DNA of 44,428 nucleotides from NCBI GenBank assembly GCA_964550615.1, contig CAZKAB010000013.1:1-44428 (forward strand), read 5' to 3'. Positions 24,869-33,357 of the stretch are shown here, piece after piece. The notes under the pieces were generated by a model. The model saw nothing but the letters and a program-made list of their open reading frames with translations, was not told where the DNA came from and made no database searches. Both the position numbers and the translations under genes were made by a program. This DNA is from M55B144 sp964550615 (GTDB lineage: Bacteria > Bipolaricaulota > Bipolaricaulia > UBA7950 > UBA9294). Every line of letters starts with the position of its first letter. The stretch's first letter is position 1.

Positions 24869-25768
24869 ATGGAGGGGGAGGAACGGCTCGGCGACCTGCG
24901 CGCAACGTTAATCCAGAAACGTCACGGCCTGGCGCGGGGATGGTACAAGTTCTCACGCAACCGACTGTCCGTTCTCGGGCTCATCGTATTGCTCATTATC
25001 ACGATGGCGGCGATCCTCGCCCCGTACATCACACCGTACCCCGGGCACGCCAAGGCGTACACCAACTTCCAGGACGCAGGCAAGCCGCCGAGCCTGGAGC
25101 ATTTCTTCGGAACCGATCGCGTCGGACGAGACATCTTCAGTCGGGTGATCTTCGGATATCGGTTTTCGTTGACGATCGGGATCGTCGTGCTCGCACTCGG
25201 AGTCGCTCCGGGCGTGATCCTCGGACTTGTCACCGGGTACCACCAGGGTACATGGATCGAGACGGTTGGAATGCGGATCACGGACATTTTCCTCGCGGTC
25301 CCGCCGCTTGTGCTTGCCCTGGCGATAACTGCAATGCTGACGCCGAATCTGATGAATCAGATGATGGCAATCGCACTGGTTTGGTGGCCGTGGTACTCCC
25401 GGTTGGTGTTCGCGCTGGCGTCGTCGCTACGCAATGAGTACTTCGTCCGCGAGGCGGAACTGACCGGAGCAAGCACGCTGCACATCATGTTTAAGGAAAT
25501 CCTTCCCAATTGCTTGGCTCCGGTGCTAACGAAAATGACGCTCGACATGGGCATCGTTATCCTGCTGGGGGCAACGCTGAGCTTCATCGGTCTCGGCGTC
25601 CAGCCACCGAAACCGGGCCTCGGAACGATGGTCGCAGAAGGCGCGAAGCGACTGCCGGGCGAGTGGTGGGGCACTATCTTTCCGGCGTTGGCGATCGTCG
25701 TTGTGATTCTGGCATTCAATCTCGTCGGAGACGGCCTCCGAGACGTGTTTGCCGTCGAGGAGGTATAG
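24869..25768 (+). CDS. dppC: Peptide/nickel-type ABC transporter permease, DppC-like (importer 2)
   Basis: The 299-residue protein has a cytoplasmic N-terminus, a first membrane helix, the periplasmic FFGTDRVGRDIFSRVIFGYR motif diagnostic of DppC/OppC, and five more helices. The EAA loop is FVREAELTGASTLHIMFKEI. ATG 24869 directly follows the dppB stop, with GAGGAGG some 10 bases upstream inside dppB. Followed by dppD after a 4-base gap. Confidence 0.92.
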   Translation: MEGEERLGDLRATLIQKRHGLARGWYKFSRNRLSVLGLIVLLIITMAAILAPYITPYPGHAKAYTNFQDAGKPPSLEHFFGTDRVGRDIFSRVIFGYRFSLTIGIVVLALGVAPGVILGLVTGYHQGTWIETVGMRITDIFLAVPPLVLALAITAMLTPNLMNQMMAIALVWWPWYSRLVFALASSLRNEYFVREAELTGASTLHIMFKEILPNCLAPVLTKMTLDMGIVILLGATLSFIGLGVQPPKPGLGTMVAEGAKRLPGEWWGTIFPALAIVVVILAFNLVGDGLRDVFAVEEV

Positions 25769-25772
25769 CCGA

Positions 25773-26762
25773 ATGGGCGATCGCCTGCTCGATATCAAAG
25801 ACCTTCACGTTGGATTCAGGGTATTCGAAGGGAACCTTCGGGTGCTCAACGGCGTTCAACTTGACGTGAAACAAGGAGAGCGAGTTGGGCTCGTTGGTGA
25901 AACGGGATGCGGGAAAACGACAACTGTGAAGTCTATCCTCCGCGTCCTTCCGATGCCGCCGGCGCAGATCACGGGAGGCCGGATCATGTACCGAGAACGG
26001 GACATTCTGGAGATGTCACGAGGAGCAATGACAGCACTGCGGCGTCACGAGCTGACGGCGGTCTTTCAGGATCCGCTACAGTCGCTCAATCCTGTCTTCA
26101 CGATCGGCACGCAGCTTCGCGACATCGTGAAGGATTCTGCGATCGGAAGAGGGAAGCGACTGACACGACGGGCCGTCGAGGCGCGCTGCATCCAGGCTCT
26201 TCGTGAAACAGGAATGCCCGACCCCGAAAGGATCATGACCAATTACCCGGTACAGCTCTCGGGCGGTATGCGTCAGAGAATATGCATCGCCGAGGCACTG
26301 TCGACGAATGCCAATCTTATGCTGGCCGACGAGCCGACGACGAATCTAGACGTGACTATTCAGGATCAGATTCTGCGCAAGCTGGACCAGTTGGTGGAAG
26401 ACAAGGGGGCGTCGGTGGTAATGATTACCCATTCAATGGGCGTCGTCCGCGACATGACACAGAGAGTGAACATCATGTACGCCGGCAACATTGTCGAGAC
26501 GGGACCCACACGCAAACTTCTCAAGAATCCGAAGCATCCGTATACGCAAGGATTGATGGCCAGTGTCCCGAAACTGACGGGAGAGGGGGTCAGCGACGGA
26601 ATTGCTGGGCGGATCCCGAACTACCTGGAGCCGCCCTCAGGCTGTCGCTTCCATCCGCGATGTCCGTACCAGATGAGCGCTTGTTCAGACGAAGCCCCGC
26701 CGTTCTTCGACATCACCGACGCACACAAGGTGGCATGCTATCTTTATGGAGGGGAGAAATGA
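25773..26762 (+). CDS. dppD: Oligopeptide/dipeptide ABC transporter ATP-binding protein, DppD-like
   Basis: A 329-residue ATPase with Walker A GETGCGKTT, signature LSGGMRQR, Walker B LMLADEPTTNLD and the switch histidine in MITHSMG. The C-terminal oligopeptide-transporter extension with cysteines (SGCRFHPRCPYQMSAC) is the region that holds an Fe-S cluster in some DppD proteins. ATG 25773 follows GAGGAGG; an in-frame GTG at 25749 lies inside dppC and is unlikely. It energises importer 2 and may also serve importer 1, which has no ATPase gene here. Confidence 0.92.
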   Translation: MGDRLLDIKDLHVGFRVFEGNLRVLNGVQLDVKQGERVGLVGETGCGKTTTVKSILRVLPMPPAQITGGRIMYRERDILEMSRGAMTALRRHELTAVFQDPLQSLNPVFTIGTQLRDIVKDSAIGRGKRLTRRAVEARCIQALRETGMPDPERIMTNYPVQLSGGMRQRICIAEALSTNANLMLADEPTTNLDVTIQDQILRKLDQLVEDKGASVVMITHSMGVVRDMTQRVNIMYAGNIVETGPTRKLLKNPKHPYTQGLMASVPKLTGEGVSDGIAGRIPNYLEPPSGCRFHPRCPYQMSACSDEAPPFFDITDAHKVACYLYGGEK

Positions 26763-27739
26763 GCGCCATGTCCATCCTTGCGCTCGAAGAGCTGGTCAAG
26801 CACTTTCCGACAAAACGTGGCGTGGTCCGCGCGGTTGACGGCATATCACTCGACATCGCCGCGGGCGACACGCTCGGTCTCGTAGGAGAATCCGGCTCGG
26901 GCAAGACAACGACGGCGCAGTGCGTCGTGGGAATCTATCCGCCGACGTCGGGCCGGATCGTATTCGAGGGAGTGCCGATTGGGATGGCATTCAAGCAGCG
27001 TAGCAAAGAGCTCAAGCGGAAGATTCGGATCGTCTTCCAGGACCCGGGTTCGTCGCTCAACCCGAAGCGGACGATCAAGCAGATCCTATCAGTCCCGCTT
27101 CAAGTGCATGGGATCGGGACGCGGCAAGATCGGCTGAACCTCATGAACCATCTGCTCGAGATGGTAGAGCTTCCGCCCGCTGATTATCTGCACAAGCATC
27201 CACAAGCAATCGGCGGCGGCGAGAAGCAGATGGTTGCCATCGCGAGAGCACTGGCGACAAATCCTCGGTTCATCGTGCTGGATGAGCCAACGTCGGCTCT
27301 CGACGTATCTGTCCAGGGGAAAATCATCAATGTGCTAATACGGCTTCGTGAGGAGCTTGGCCTAACATACTTGTTCATCACGCACGATCTCAGTCTGATG
27401 CGAAACGTCGCTACGCGAGTGGCAATAATGTATCTCGGGAAGCTGTGCGAGGTTGCGAGGACCGCGGCATTCTTCCGCTCGCCGTTGCACCCGTACACGA
27501 GGATGCTGTTGTCATCGATCCCGGTGGTCACCGATGAAGAAGAAGTATTGAAGCCGAAGAAGATTGTCTCCCAGGGCGAGATCCCCAGCCCCGTCGACGT
27601 GCCACCGGGCTGCAGTTTCCATCTGCGCTGTCCCGAACGTCTCCCGATATGTTCGGAGGTGGACCCGGAGATGACGGCCCACGAGGACGGACGCGTCGTA
27701 CGCTGCCACCTGTTCAACGGCTCTGAGCGGGCCTGTTGA
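26759..27739 (+). CDS. dppF: Oligopeptide/dipeptide ABC transporter ATP-binding protein, DppF-like
   Basis: A 326-residue ATPase with Walker A GESGSGKTT, Walker B FIVLDEPTSALD and the switch His in FITHDLS. The ABC signature reads IGGGEKQM rather than the usual LSGGQRQR, which is unusual and may weaken ATP hydrolysis at one of the two sites. The C-terminal extension PPGCSFHLRCPERLPIC is typical of DppF/OppF. ATG 26759 overlaps the dppD stop as ATGA behind GGAGGGG. It is the last gene of the operon; no clear terminator is visible in the 155 bases before the convergent creatininase-family gene. Confidence 0.9.
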   Translation: MSAMSILALEELVKHFPTKRGVVRAVDGISLDIAAGDTLGLVGESGSGKTTTAQCVVGIYPPTSGRIVFEGVPIGMAFKQRSKELKRKIRIVFQDPGSSLNPKRTIKQILSVPLQVHGIGTRQDRLNLMNHLLEMVELPPADYLHKHPQAIGGGEKQMVAIARALATNPRFIVLDEPTSALDVSVQGKIINVLIRLREELGLTYLFITHDLSLMRNVATRVAIMYLGKLCEVARTAAFFRSPLHPYTRMLLSSIPVVTDEEEVLKPKKIVSQGEIPSPVDVPPGCSFHLRCPERLPICSEVDPEMTAHEDGRVVRCHLFNGSERAC

Positions 27740-27894
27740 CAATCCCGGTTGCGCTAAAGGAGTGAACTGGCGCTTGGAAGACGTATGGACAACGCCTGCG
27801 AGCCTGTTCAATAGAGAGGCCAAGCTTCCCCTCGATATGCCAAGAAGAGTGCGCCATTGTTAGTAGCAGGCGTCAAGTCGTACGATCCAAGCTG

Positions 27895-28671
27895 CTAAGA
27901 CAAGTGCGGGCGTGACTCGAGATCCTCGGTATTCTGGGTTGCGAGCCATCCGCAGAACCGGCTCAGGGAGTCATATGCAGCCGACAGGACACGCCTCCCC
28001 TTGTCAGCATCGGCTAGCTTGGGATCGCCAACGTTTCCCTTCTCGGTAAAATCGGCGGCGTCGAACCCAACTAGGACGCCCTCGACATGCGTTCCCCACT
28101 GAGCGACGGTGCCTGCCTCGGCGAACCGCTCAAAGCTAACGAGTTCCGGCTCGATTGCCAGCATAAGGCTCGTCTCAATCGATCCGGCGTGCGCAGTTGG
28201 ATCGGGAAACAACTTTCGGAGTGTCGTAGCGATCGATTGCCACCAGTTGAATACAAACGCGAAGATCTTCTCCTCCCGTAAGTCTCGCGCCGCATCCTCC
28301 AATGGACTGCAGTTCGATCCATGCCCGTTGACGAAGATGATCTTGCTAAGGCCGTGCCTGGCAAGCGAGCGAGCCAGCGCGACAGCATGCTCACGAAGGG
28401 CATTGGGCGACACAGTGAGTGTGCCCCAAAATTGCCGATGCTCCCGAGAGACGCCGACCTGCAATCCGGGTACCAGCAAATGCTCTTCACTCATTGCGAT
28501 CTCGCCTGCAATATGGGATGCGATATACCAGTCCGTTCCCAGCGGAAGGTGGGGGCCGTGCTGTTCTATCGCGCCCACGGGCAGAAGCCCCACTCGTGCT
28601 TGCCGTATCGCTTCTCGTGCCTCAATCCAACTCAGTCGGGCGAGTTCCACGGGCACCTTCTCCCTAAACAT
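27895..28671 (-). CDS. Creatininase-family amidohydrolase
   Basis: The 258-residue protein has the metal-site motifs of the creatininase family: VGAIEQHGPHLPLGTD with Glu36, His38 and Asp47, VNGHGSN with His117, and HAGSIETS with His161 and Glu166. Family members hydrolyse creatinine to creatine, or act on other cyclic or formamide substrates (ArfB, MftE-type proteins). Length matches. It is convergent with dppF and lies 48 bases downstream of the creatinase-like gene on the same strand, suggesting a two-step unit. ATG 28671 has only a weak box right beside it; a GTG eight codons in (28650) is better placed behind AGGGAG and may be the true start. Confidence 0.85.
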   Translation of the reverse strand: MFREKVPVELARLSWIEAREAIRQARVGLLPVGAIEQHGPHLPLGTDWYIASHIAGEIAMSEEHLLVPGLQVGVSREHRQFWGTLTVSPNALREHAVALARSLARHGLSKIIFVNGHGSNCSPLEDAARDLREEKIFAFVFNWWQSIATTLRKLFPDPTAHAGSIETSLMLAIEPELVSFERFAEAGTVAQWGTHVEGVLVGFDAADFTEKGNVGDPKLADADKGRRVLSAAYDSLSRFCGWLATQNTEDLESRPHLS

Positions 28672-28719
28672 CCTTTGTCGCGGCCAGCGCTTGTGCGATA
28701 AGCGCCGGCCGATGGTCTG

Positions 28720-29910
28720 TCAACAGCGGATCGTCAAACCGGCAAGATCTCTGGGATAGGAGGTCAGCATTTCGATTCCATCATCTGTAACAACTATCGT
28801 ATCGGAGTGGCGGAAGCCGGCGAACCCCGGAACGTATAACCCAGGTTCCACAGTGAACACCATTCCAGGTTCGATTTTGGTGTCGTCCCCGCAATCCAGA
28901 AACGGGGCCTCGTGCATTCCAAACCCGATTGCGTGCCCGGTGTGGTGTCGCCAGTATTCACCGATTCCGTTCTGATCGAAGTAGCGCATCACCGCGCGAT
29001 CCACGTCGCCGCAGCTAGTGCCAGGAAAGATCGACTCGAATGCAACATCCTGCATGCCGAGCATTAGGTCGAAGAGGCGGGTTTGCTCGCTGGTGGGTTC
29101 CCCGAGAATCATCGTTCTCTCCAATTCGCTCAGGTATCCGCCCACTTCGGCAGCTGCACCTGTGACAAGCACATCGCCACAACTGAGTTTGACGTTCGTC
29201 GCAATCGAGTGGGGGATTGCCGAACGGCTACCGATCTGGCCGCGGTAGTCCGCATGGGCCGGCAACGAGCCGAACCTCATCGAACGGTACTCGGGGCCGA
29301 GTTCTGCGATCATAAGAACCGATGCGTCATGCGATGCGCGAAACGAGATATCCGTCTCAACAATTCCCGGGCCTGAGTACTCCTGCAACAAGCGATGAGC
29401 AACACCTGCCCACTTACAGGACTCCCTGATTAGGGCGATCTCCTCGTCCGACTTGACCCACATCATTCGCTCGATCAAATCAGCGGCGGCCACAACCTCG
29501 CCCGTCGTCAAGTCGCTGAGTCGGGGTCCCTTGTAACCGTAGCCCCCGCCGTAGCCATCCGAGTCTACGCCGATTCTTCCTTGCTTGACGCCGGTGTCAG
29601 CCAGGACACGTGCGAACTCATCCATAGGATGCGTTTTGCCGGGATACTCGCGATACGTGAGCACAGAATCGACATGTGCTTCTTGCGCATGCTCGGCTTC
29701 AAGAAGCGGCACGAACAATGTGGCGCGATCGCGTCTTGCATCGTAGATGGCTCCGATCGGCCGCTCCGTCGCAATGAAGGCAAACCCAGTCAGATAGAAG
29801 ATTTGCGATGGTGAAAAGACGCACAACGCGTCAAGCCTTCGCTCATCCATGCGAGCCTGAAGTACATTACGCCTGCGAACAAACTCGTGTTCCGACACTC
29901 TTATTGCCAC
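28720..29910 (-). CDS. Creatinase-like M24 protein (pita-bread fold without the metal site)
   Basis: The 396-residue protein has the two-domain M24/creatinase architecture. The peptidase metal ligands are altered: position one is Thr250 (VLVTGAAAEVGGY), position two is Glu262 in YLSELERT, and the last Glu is Ser369 in GFRHSDTIVV. His323/His326 (HHTGHAIGFGMHE) and Glu355 remain. The YxxxLERT signature and His234 (AIPHSIATN), which I align with catalytic His232 of Pseudomonas creatinase, match creatinase and the related ectoine hydrolase, which need no metal. It could split creatine to urea and sarcosine or hydrolyse a similar N-acyl compound. GTG 29910 is chosen for its GGGAG box; the frame is open upstream to 30084 without one. 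Next gene on the strand is the creatininase-family gene. Confidence 0.78.
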   Translation of the reverse strand: MAIRVSEHEFVRRRNVLQARMDERRLDALCVFSPSQIFYLTGFAFIATERPIGAIYDARRDRATLFVPLLEAEHAQEAHVDSVLTYREYPGKTHPMDEFARVLADTGVKQGRIGVDSDGYGGGYGYKGPRLSDLTTGEVVAAADLIERMMWVKSDEEIALIRESCKWAGVAHRLLQEYSGPGIVETDISFRASHDASVLMIAELGPEYRSMRFGSLPAHADYRGQIGSRSAIPHSIATNVKLSCGDVLVTGAAAEVGGYLSELERTMILGEPTSEQTRLFDLMLGMQDVAFESIFPGTSCGDVDRAVMRYFDQNGIGEYWRHHTGHAIGFGMHEAPFLDCGDDTKIEPGMVFTVEPGLYVPGFAGFRHSDTIVVTDDGIEMLTSYPRDLAGLTIRC

Positions 29911-30132
29911 TTTGGCTCCCGCAACATCCAGATTACAATCCACAATGATCGTATCTAGTCGCCGGATGCGGGGCAAGCGCCTCAGGCATGATTCTTGCCT
30001 TGATCCCGGCAGCAGCTTTGACGTGATCCGCCCGTCACAATGGAAAACGAGAAGGGTCGCGATGCGCCCCTTCTCACGAATCATCTTCCTTGCTTCCGAA
30101 GCAGCATTCGCAGCCGACGAGGCTTCGAACCC
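29911..30132. other. Short intergenic region before the creatinase-like gene
   Basis: About 220 bases separate the stop of the glycine-rich secreted protein and the GTG at 29910. Only a read-through extension of the downstream frame crosses it. No promoter with two good boxes and no terminator hairpin were seen, so the boundary between the secreted-protein operon and the creatinase-like unit is not defined. Confidence 0.4.
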
Positions 30133-31095
30133 TTATCTCAGCGGCAGTTCGAAACCGGCCTCGGCCCACGAGAACCCGCTCTGATCGTCAAACGCGACCG
30201 ACACAGAAGTGACCGCCCCACCTAGAGGAATTCTTACCCCCACCTCCACGCTAAGTCCTCCTACACTAAACCGGCCCGTAAACATCATTGTCGTTGGCCC
30301 CAGCGTCAGCTCGCTCGACACCTCCGCTCCGACACCGGTATTGTCCAGAAGCCCGATTACGCTGGCTTCGAACGCGCTCCAACCGAGCGTGCCACCAACT
30401 ATCGCGTTCATGCCGATAGCACCGTCATAGCCTGCGTTGGCGATCAGGCTCAGCGGCCCGACTTGTAGACTCGCGCCTCCACCAACGTTGACCTGTCCGC
30501 CGGAAATGCCGGCGCTTCCTGAGATCGACAAGCCGCCAAGTGCCATGTTCGCGCCCACCGCTGCTTGGGTAAGACCCCCAGCGGATAAACCAAGGTTGGC
30601 GGAAAGCCCGAACCCTTCAAAGTCAGTACTTCCGCTCAGCGTGACCGCTGTGTTCGTGCCGCCGAGCAAGACGTTCGCCGACAGCCGAAAGACGTCGACT
30701 GTGCCCCAACCCCTCAAGTCGATGATTGCCGGCCCGCCGGGCGCCCACGAGACGTCTCCGCCGACACCGAACCCGCCTATCTCGGTTTCCCCGCCGGCGA
30801 TGATCTGAAACCCGCTTGTACCGTAGCTTGCGTCTACGTTTAATGCCAGTCCGTCAAGTGCGAACGCTGCCCGTGCCCCTCCGGTTGCCCAGAACGTGCC
30901 TCCAGGGTTGAATCCGGCAACCCCGTACAACAACAGATCTAGCTTCGACTCCGCCTTGTCGGGTTCTGAGTCAACGACCCCCTCGTAGAGGATGTCGAAG
31001 CCGGTGTCCTGCGCCCACGCACCGCTCGAAATGAAGAGGGCGATGAACACAAGGAGTCCGCAGCGCAACTTCTGACTCTTCGAGAATCTGTTCAC
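30133..31095 (-). CDS. Secreted glycine-rich beta protein, outer-membrane barrel-like
   Basis: The 320-residue protein has a signal peptide ending in SSGAWA at about residue 28. The rest is alternating hydrophobic and small residues in 9-11-residue strands with Gly-rich turns (LSGSTDFEGFGLSANLGLSAGG-like repeats), as in bacterial beta-barrels, and it contains no cysteine in the mature part. It could be an outer-membrane porin-like protein or a surface beta-solenoid. No known family is recognised. Start is GTG 31095 behind AGGAGGGAG, nine bases after the stop of the phospholipase-like gene, so it is the third gene of that operon. Confidence 0.8.
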   Translation of the reverse strand: MNRFSKSQKLRCGLLVFIALFISSGAWAQDTGFDILYEGVVDSEPDKAESKLDLLLYGVAGFNPGGTFWATGGARAAFALDGLALNVDASYGTSGFQIIAGGETEIGGFGVGGDVSWAPGGPAIIDLRGWGTVDVFRLSANVLLGGTNTAVTLSGSTDFEGFGLSANLGLSAGGLTQAAVGANMALGGLSISGSAGISGGQVNVGGGASLQVGPLSLIANAGYDGAIGMNAIVGGTLGWSAFEASVIGLLDNTGVGAEVSSELTLGPTTMMFTGRFSVGGLSVEVGVRIPLGGAVTSVSVAFDDQSGFSWAEAGFELPLR

Positions 31096-31104
31096 GTCTC
31101 CCTC

Positions 31105-33357
31105 CTATTTGAACGAGTACTTGATCTTTTCCACAACGTATACGCCCTCCCCGATGATGCGGGCCACGACGTCGTCCCTGACACCTGGTGCCGCTCCCGG
31201 GATGTCCAGCGTAACCTTGCCCATTGCGTCTGTCATCGCCGTTTTCGACTTGTTATAGCCATCGGTGCCATGCATTGAGATTTCGATAAGGACCCCTGCA
31301 TTTGCAGGGAAGATCTGCGCCGTGATCCTGACAGCTTGATAGGGTCCTGGGCTCGCCGGAGACGCCAAGATCATCATGTCGTGGTACTTTGGGAGGTTCT
31401 GCCCTTGCGCCGTGTCCGACGCCGCTTCTTCCTCCAGGACGCCCGACACGTTCCCCTTGCCAACCGGGAGCCGGAACGTTATCGATACGTTCTCCATCGT
31501 AATGACCCCACTCTTGGTGTAGGCTTTGTGGTTGATCGCATCGGCCGTCATCGTCAGCGTGTCCCCGACATATACGTCAGCAAGAGTAAATTTGCCACCC
31601 TGGGTGAAGATGAGCGTTTCGAACGGTTGTGTTACTTTGACCGTTGCTCCGTCGAGAAGGCCTCCTTCCCCCGGCTTTGTCCCCGCATCTATCACTTGGC
31701 CCACGACGGTCGCCAGGAGCGGGCGGAGGCGAACGGTGACATTCCCGCCCTGCGCTTGCACGATGAAGGTTTCCGAATCGTATCCCGCCTTGCTGACACT
31801 TCCAATATACTGAGTCTGGCCAGGAGCCGTTACATACGTTGACATCGGTATTCTTGCAATGCCAATACTGAAACGACCACTTGAGTCGGTCACTGCAGTC
31901 TCCGGGCCTTCCGGTCCGTCGATTTCCACTGAAGCGCCCTTGAGCGCGTTCCCGCTCCTAACGTCGTATACCGAGCCGCTAACCATCACGACTTGATAGT
32001 TGGTTAGTTCGATAAACGTACTCGCCGTCGAGGGCATGTACACATTCCCGGAAGAGTCTCTTGTCCCCGTTGTCGTAACCGAGTATGCAAGCTTCTTCGA
32101 ATGCTCATCCCCAACCAGTGACTTTAAGACGTAGATCGGCATCGCTGCAACGCCACCGGCACCGGTGACGCCGCTGACATGCCCTCCGCCTTCTTGCGTC
32201 AGCTGGACCGGCACGCCAACAACTCCGTTCCCTTCAGCATCGGTGAGTTTTGCATTGAATGTGACGACTTTCTGATCCGACTCACCCGCGGTCCCATAGA
32301 ATTCCACCACCTCCGGAGTGGCGGCTAGCGTCATATTGGTCCACGCCGCTACGGTGAACTTGAGTACCGACTCGACCACTTCGATTACGTCGCTTTCGAG
32401 GGACGCCGTTACGGTGATCGCATCGCCGTTGATGCTGAAAAACCCTGAGTGCGTTGCCGTTAGGATCACCGGCACTCCTGGACTGAGAGTCGTAGAAGAA
32501 AGCCCTGCCGGCCCGGAGACGCTCAAATTCACATCATCGACGCGCTCGGCCGGTCCGAGTCCCGCTCCCGCGTTCTTGACCGGAACGAGGCGACCGGTGA
32601 TCGATATGCTTTCCATCTCGGCGATCAGCGTCCGCGGCGCGCTCAGCTCCACGCGGTAGATCGGCTTTACGTCATCGCGCGTATACCACTCGGCGGCCCG
32701 CTTCTCCGCCTCTGCCTCGAGTGTCGCCTCGTCTACCTTTGGGAGTCCCTTCTGGGTCATCAAATACTTGAAGGCGCTGGCCACCGTCGCGGCGTCGCCT
32801 TGCAGTTGATGTTTCTGAGCCCAATACTGGAAACCAAATTGGATACGATCCCGGTATCTCCCTGCTGTGTCGGGATCCGCGGCCGGTGGGTCCCAGGAGC
32901 GCGGATCCTTGGGTAGTAGTTTCGCGTCCCGCACTGCAATCTGGTCCGCCATCGCTTTTAAGAGGTACTCGTACTCCTTGCCGTGGAGCTTTCCCTGTTC
33001 CTCAGCGTACTCGTAGCCGAAGTCATGCTTCATCGCGATCGCATCGAGCGCATCGACCGGCTGCTCGTTTCCCGGCTTCTCGCTCCCTTCGATGCCTCCC
33101 GACCAGCCAGGACCGTACCAGTTTCCGTAGCGCGTCATCGTTGTAAAGCGGTCCTGCGTGTAGAAAGGAAATGACCCTTCGCCGCTCGCGTCACCCTCGG
33201 CAACGGCCTCAGCTATCAGCTTCACGGCCGTTGGAACGTCCTTCGACAGCTCGAACGTCGCATCCTCGGCGAGTACGCTCGACCCCGCTATCACAAGCGA
33301 CAACCCGAGTGCGATCGCACACCACCGATATTTCCTACCCAAGAATCGGTTCGTCAC
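31105..33357 (-). CDS. Secreted phospholipase A2-like protein with Ig-like and carboxypeptidase-regulatory-like domains
   Basis: The 750-residue protein has a signal peptide (hydrophobic 12-30, SSVLAE). Residues 77-120 look like a PLA2 active site: calcium loop YGPGWSGG (81-88), then PVDALDAIAMKHDFGYEYAEE with the His111-Asp112 pair and Tyr115 in the PVD.LD...HD..Y pattern. The helix-rich segment to ~165 continues the domain. There are no cysteines after the signal peptide, as in parvovirus-type PLA2 and unlike animal enzymes. Residues ~235-460 are beta-sandwich domains (Big_1-like VPVQLTQEGGGHVSG), ~465-545 and ~555-640 are carboxypeptidase regulatory-like domains (VSGSVYDVRSGNALKGASV), ~660-750 another sandwich. 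GTG 33357 overlaps the preceding stop as GTGA behind AGGAGG. Likely a surface or released lipid-acting protein; activity is inferred. Confidence 0.72.
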   Translation of the reverse strand: MTNRFLGRKYRWCAIALGLSLVIAGSSVLAEDATFELSKDVPTAVKLIAEAVAEGDASGEGSFPFYTQDRFTTMTRYGNWYGPGWSGGIEGSEKPGNEQPVDALDAIAMKHDFGYEYAEEQGKLHGKEYEYLLKAMADQIAVRDAKLLPKDPRSWDPPAADPDTAGRYRDRIQFGFQYWAQKHQLQGDAATVASAFKYLMTQKGLPKVDEATLEAEAEKRAAEWYTRDDVKPIYRVELSAPRTLIAEMESISITGRLVPVKNAGAGLGPAERVDDVNLSVSGPAGLSSTTLSPGVPVILTATHSGFFSINGDAITVTASLESDVIEVVESVLKFTVAAWTNMTLAATPEVVEFYGTAGESDQKVVTFNAKLTDAEGNGVVGVPVQLTQEGGGHVSGVTGAGGVAAMPIYVLKSLVGDEHSKKLAYSVTTTGTRDSSGNVYMPSTASTFIELTNYQVVMVSGSVYDVRSGNALKGASVEIDGPEGPETAVTDSSGRFSIGIARIPMSTYVTAPGQTQYIGSVSKAGYDSETFIVQAQGGNVTVRLRPLLATVVGQVIDAGTKPGEGGLLDGATVKVTQPFETLIFTQGGKFTLADVYVGDTLTMTADAINHKAYTKSGVITMENVSITFRLPVGKGNVSGVLEEEAASDTAQGQNLPKYHDMMILASPASPGPYQAVRITAQIFPANAGVLIEISMHGTDGYNKSKTAMTDAMGKVTLDIPGAAPGVRDDVVARIIGEGVYVVEKIKYSFK

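Noticed and set aside
26282..26758. In-frame upstream extension of dppF
   Set aside because: It lies fully inside dppD in another frame; the ATPase fold begins just after ATG 26759.
27740..27894. Distant GCAGGCG/CGCCTGC repeat between dppF and the creatininase-family gene
   Set aside because: The arms are about 66 bases apart and only 7 bp long; not a credible terminator.
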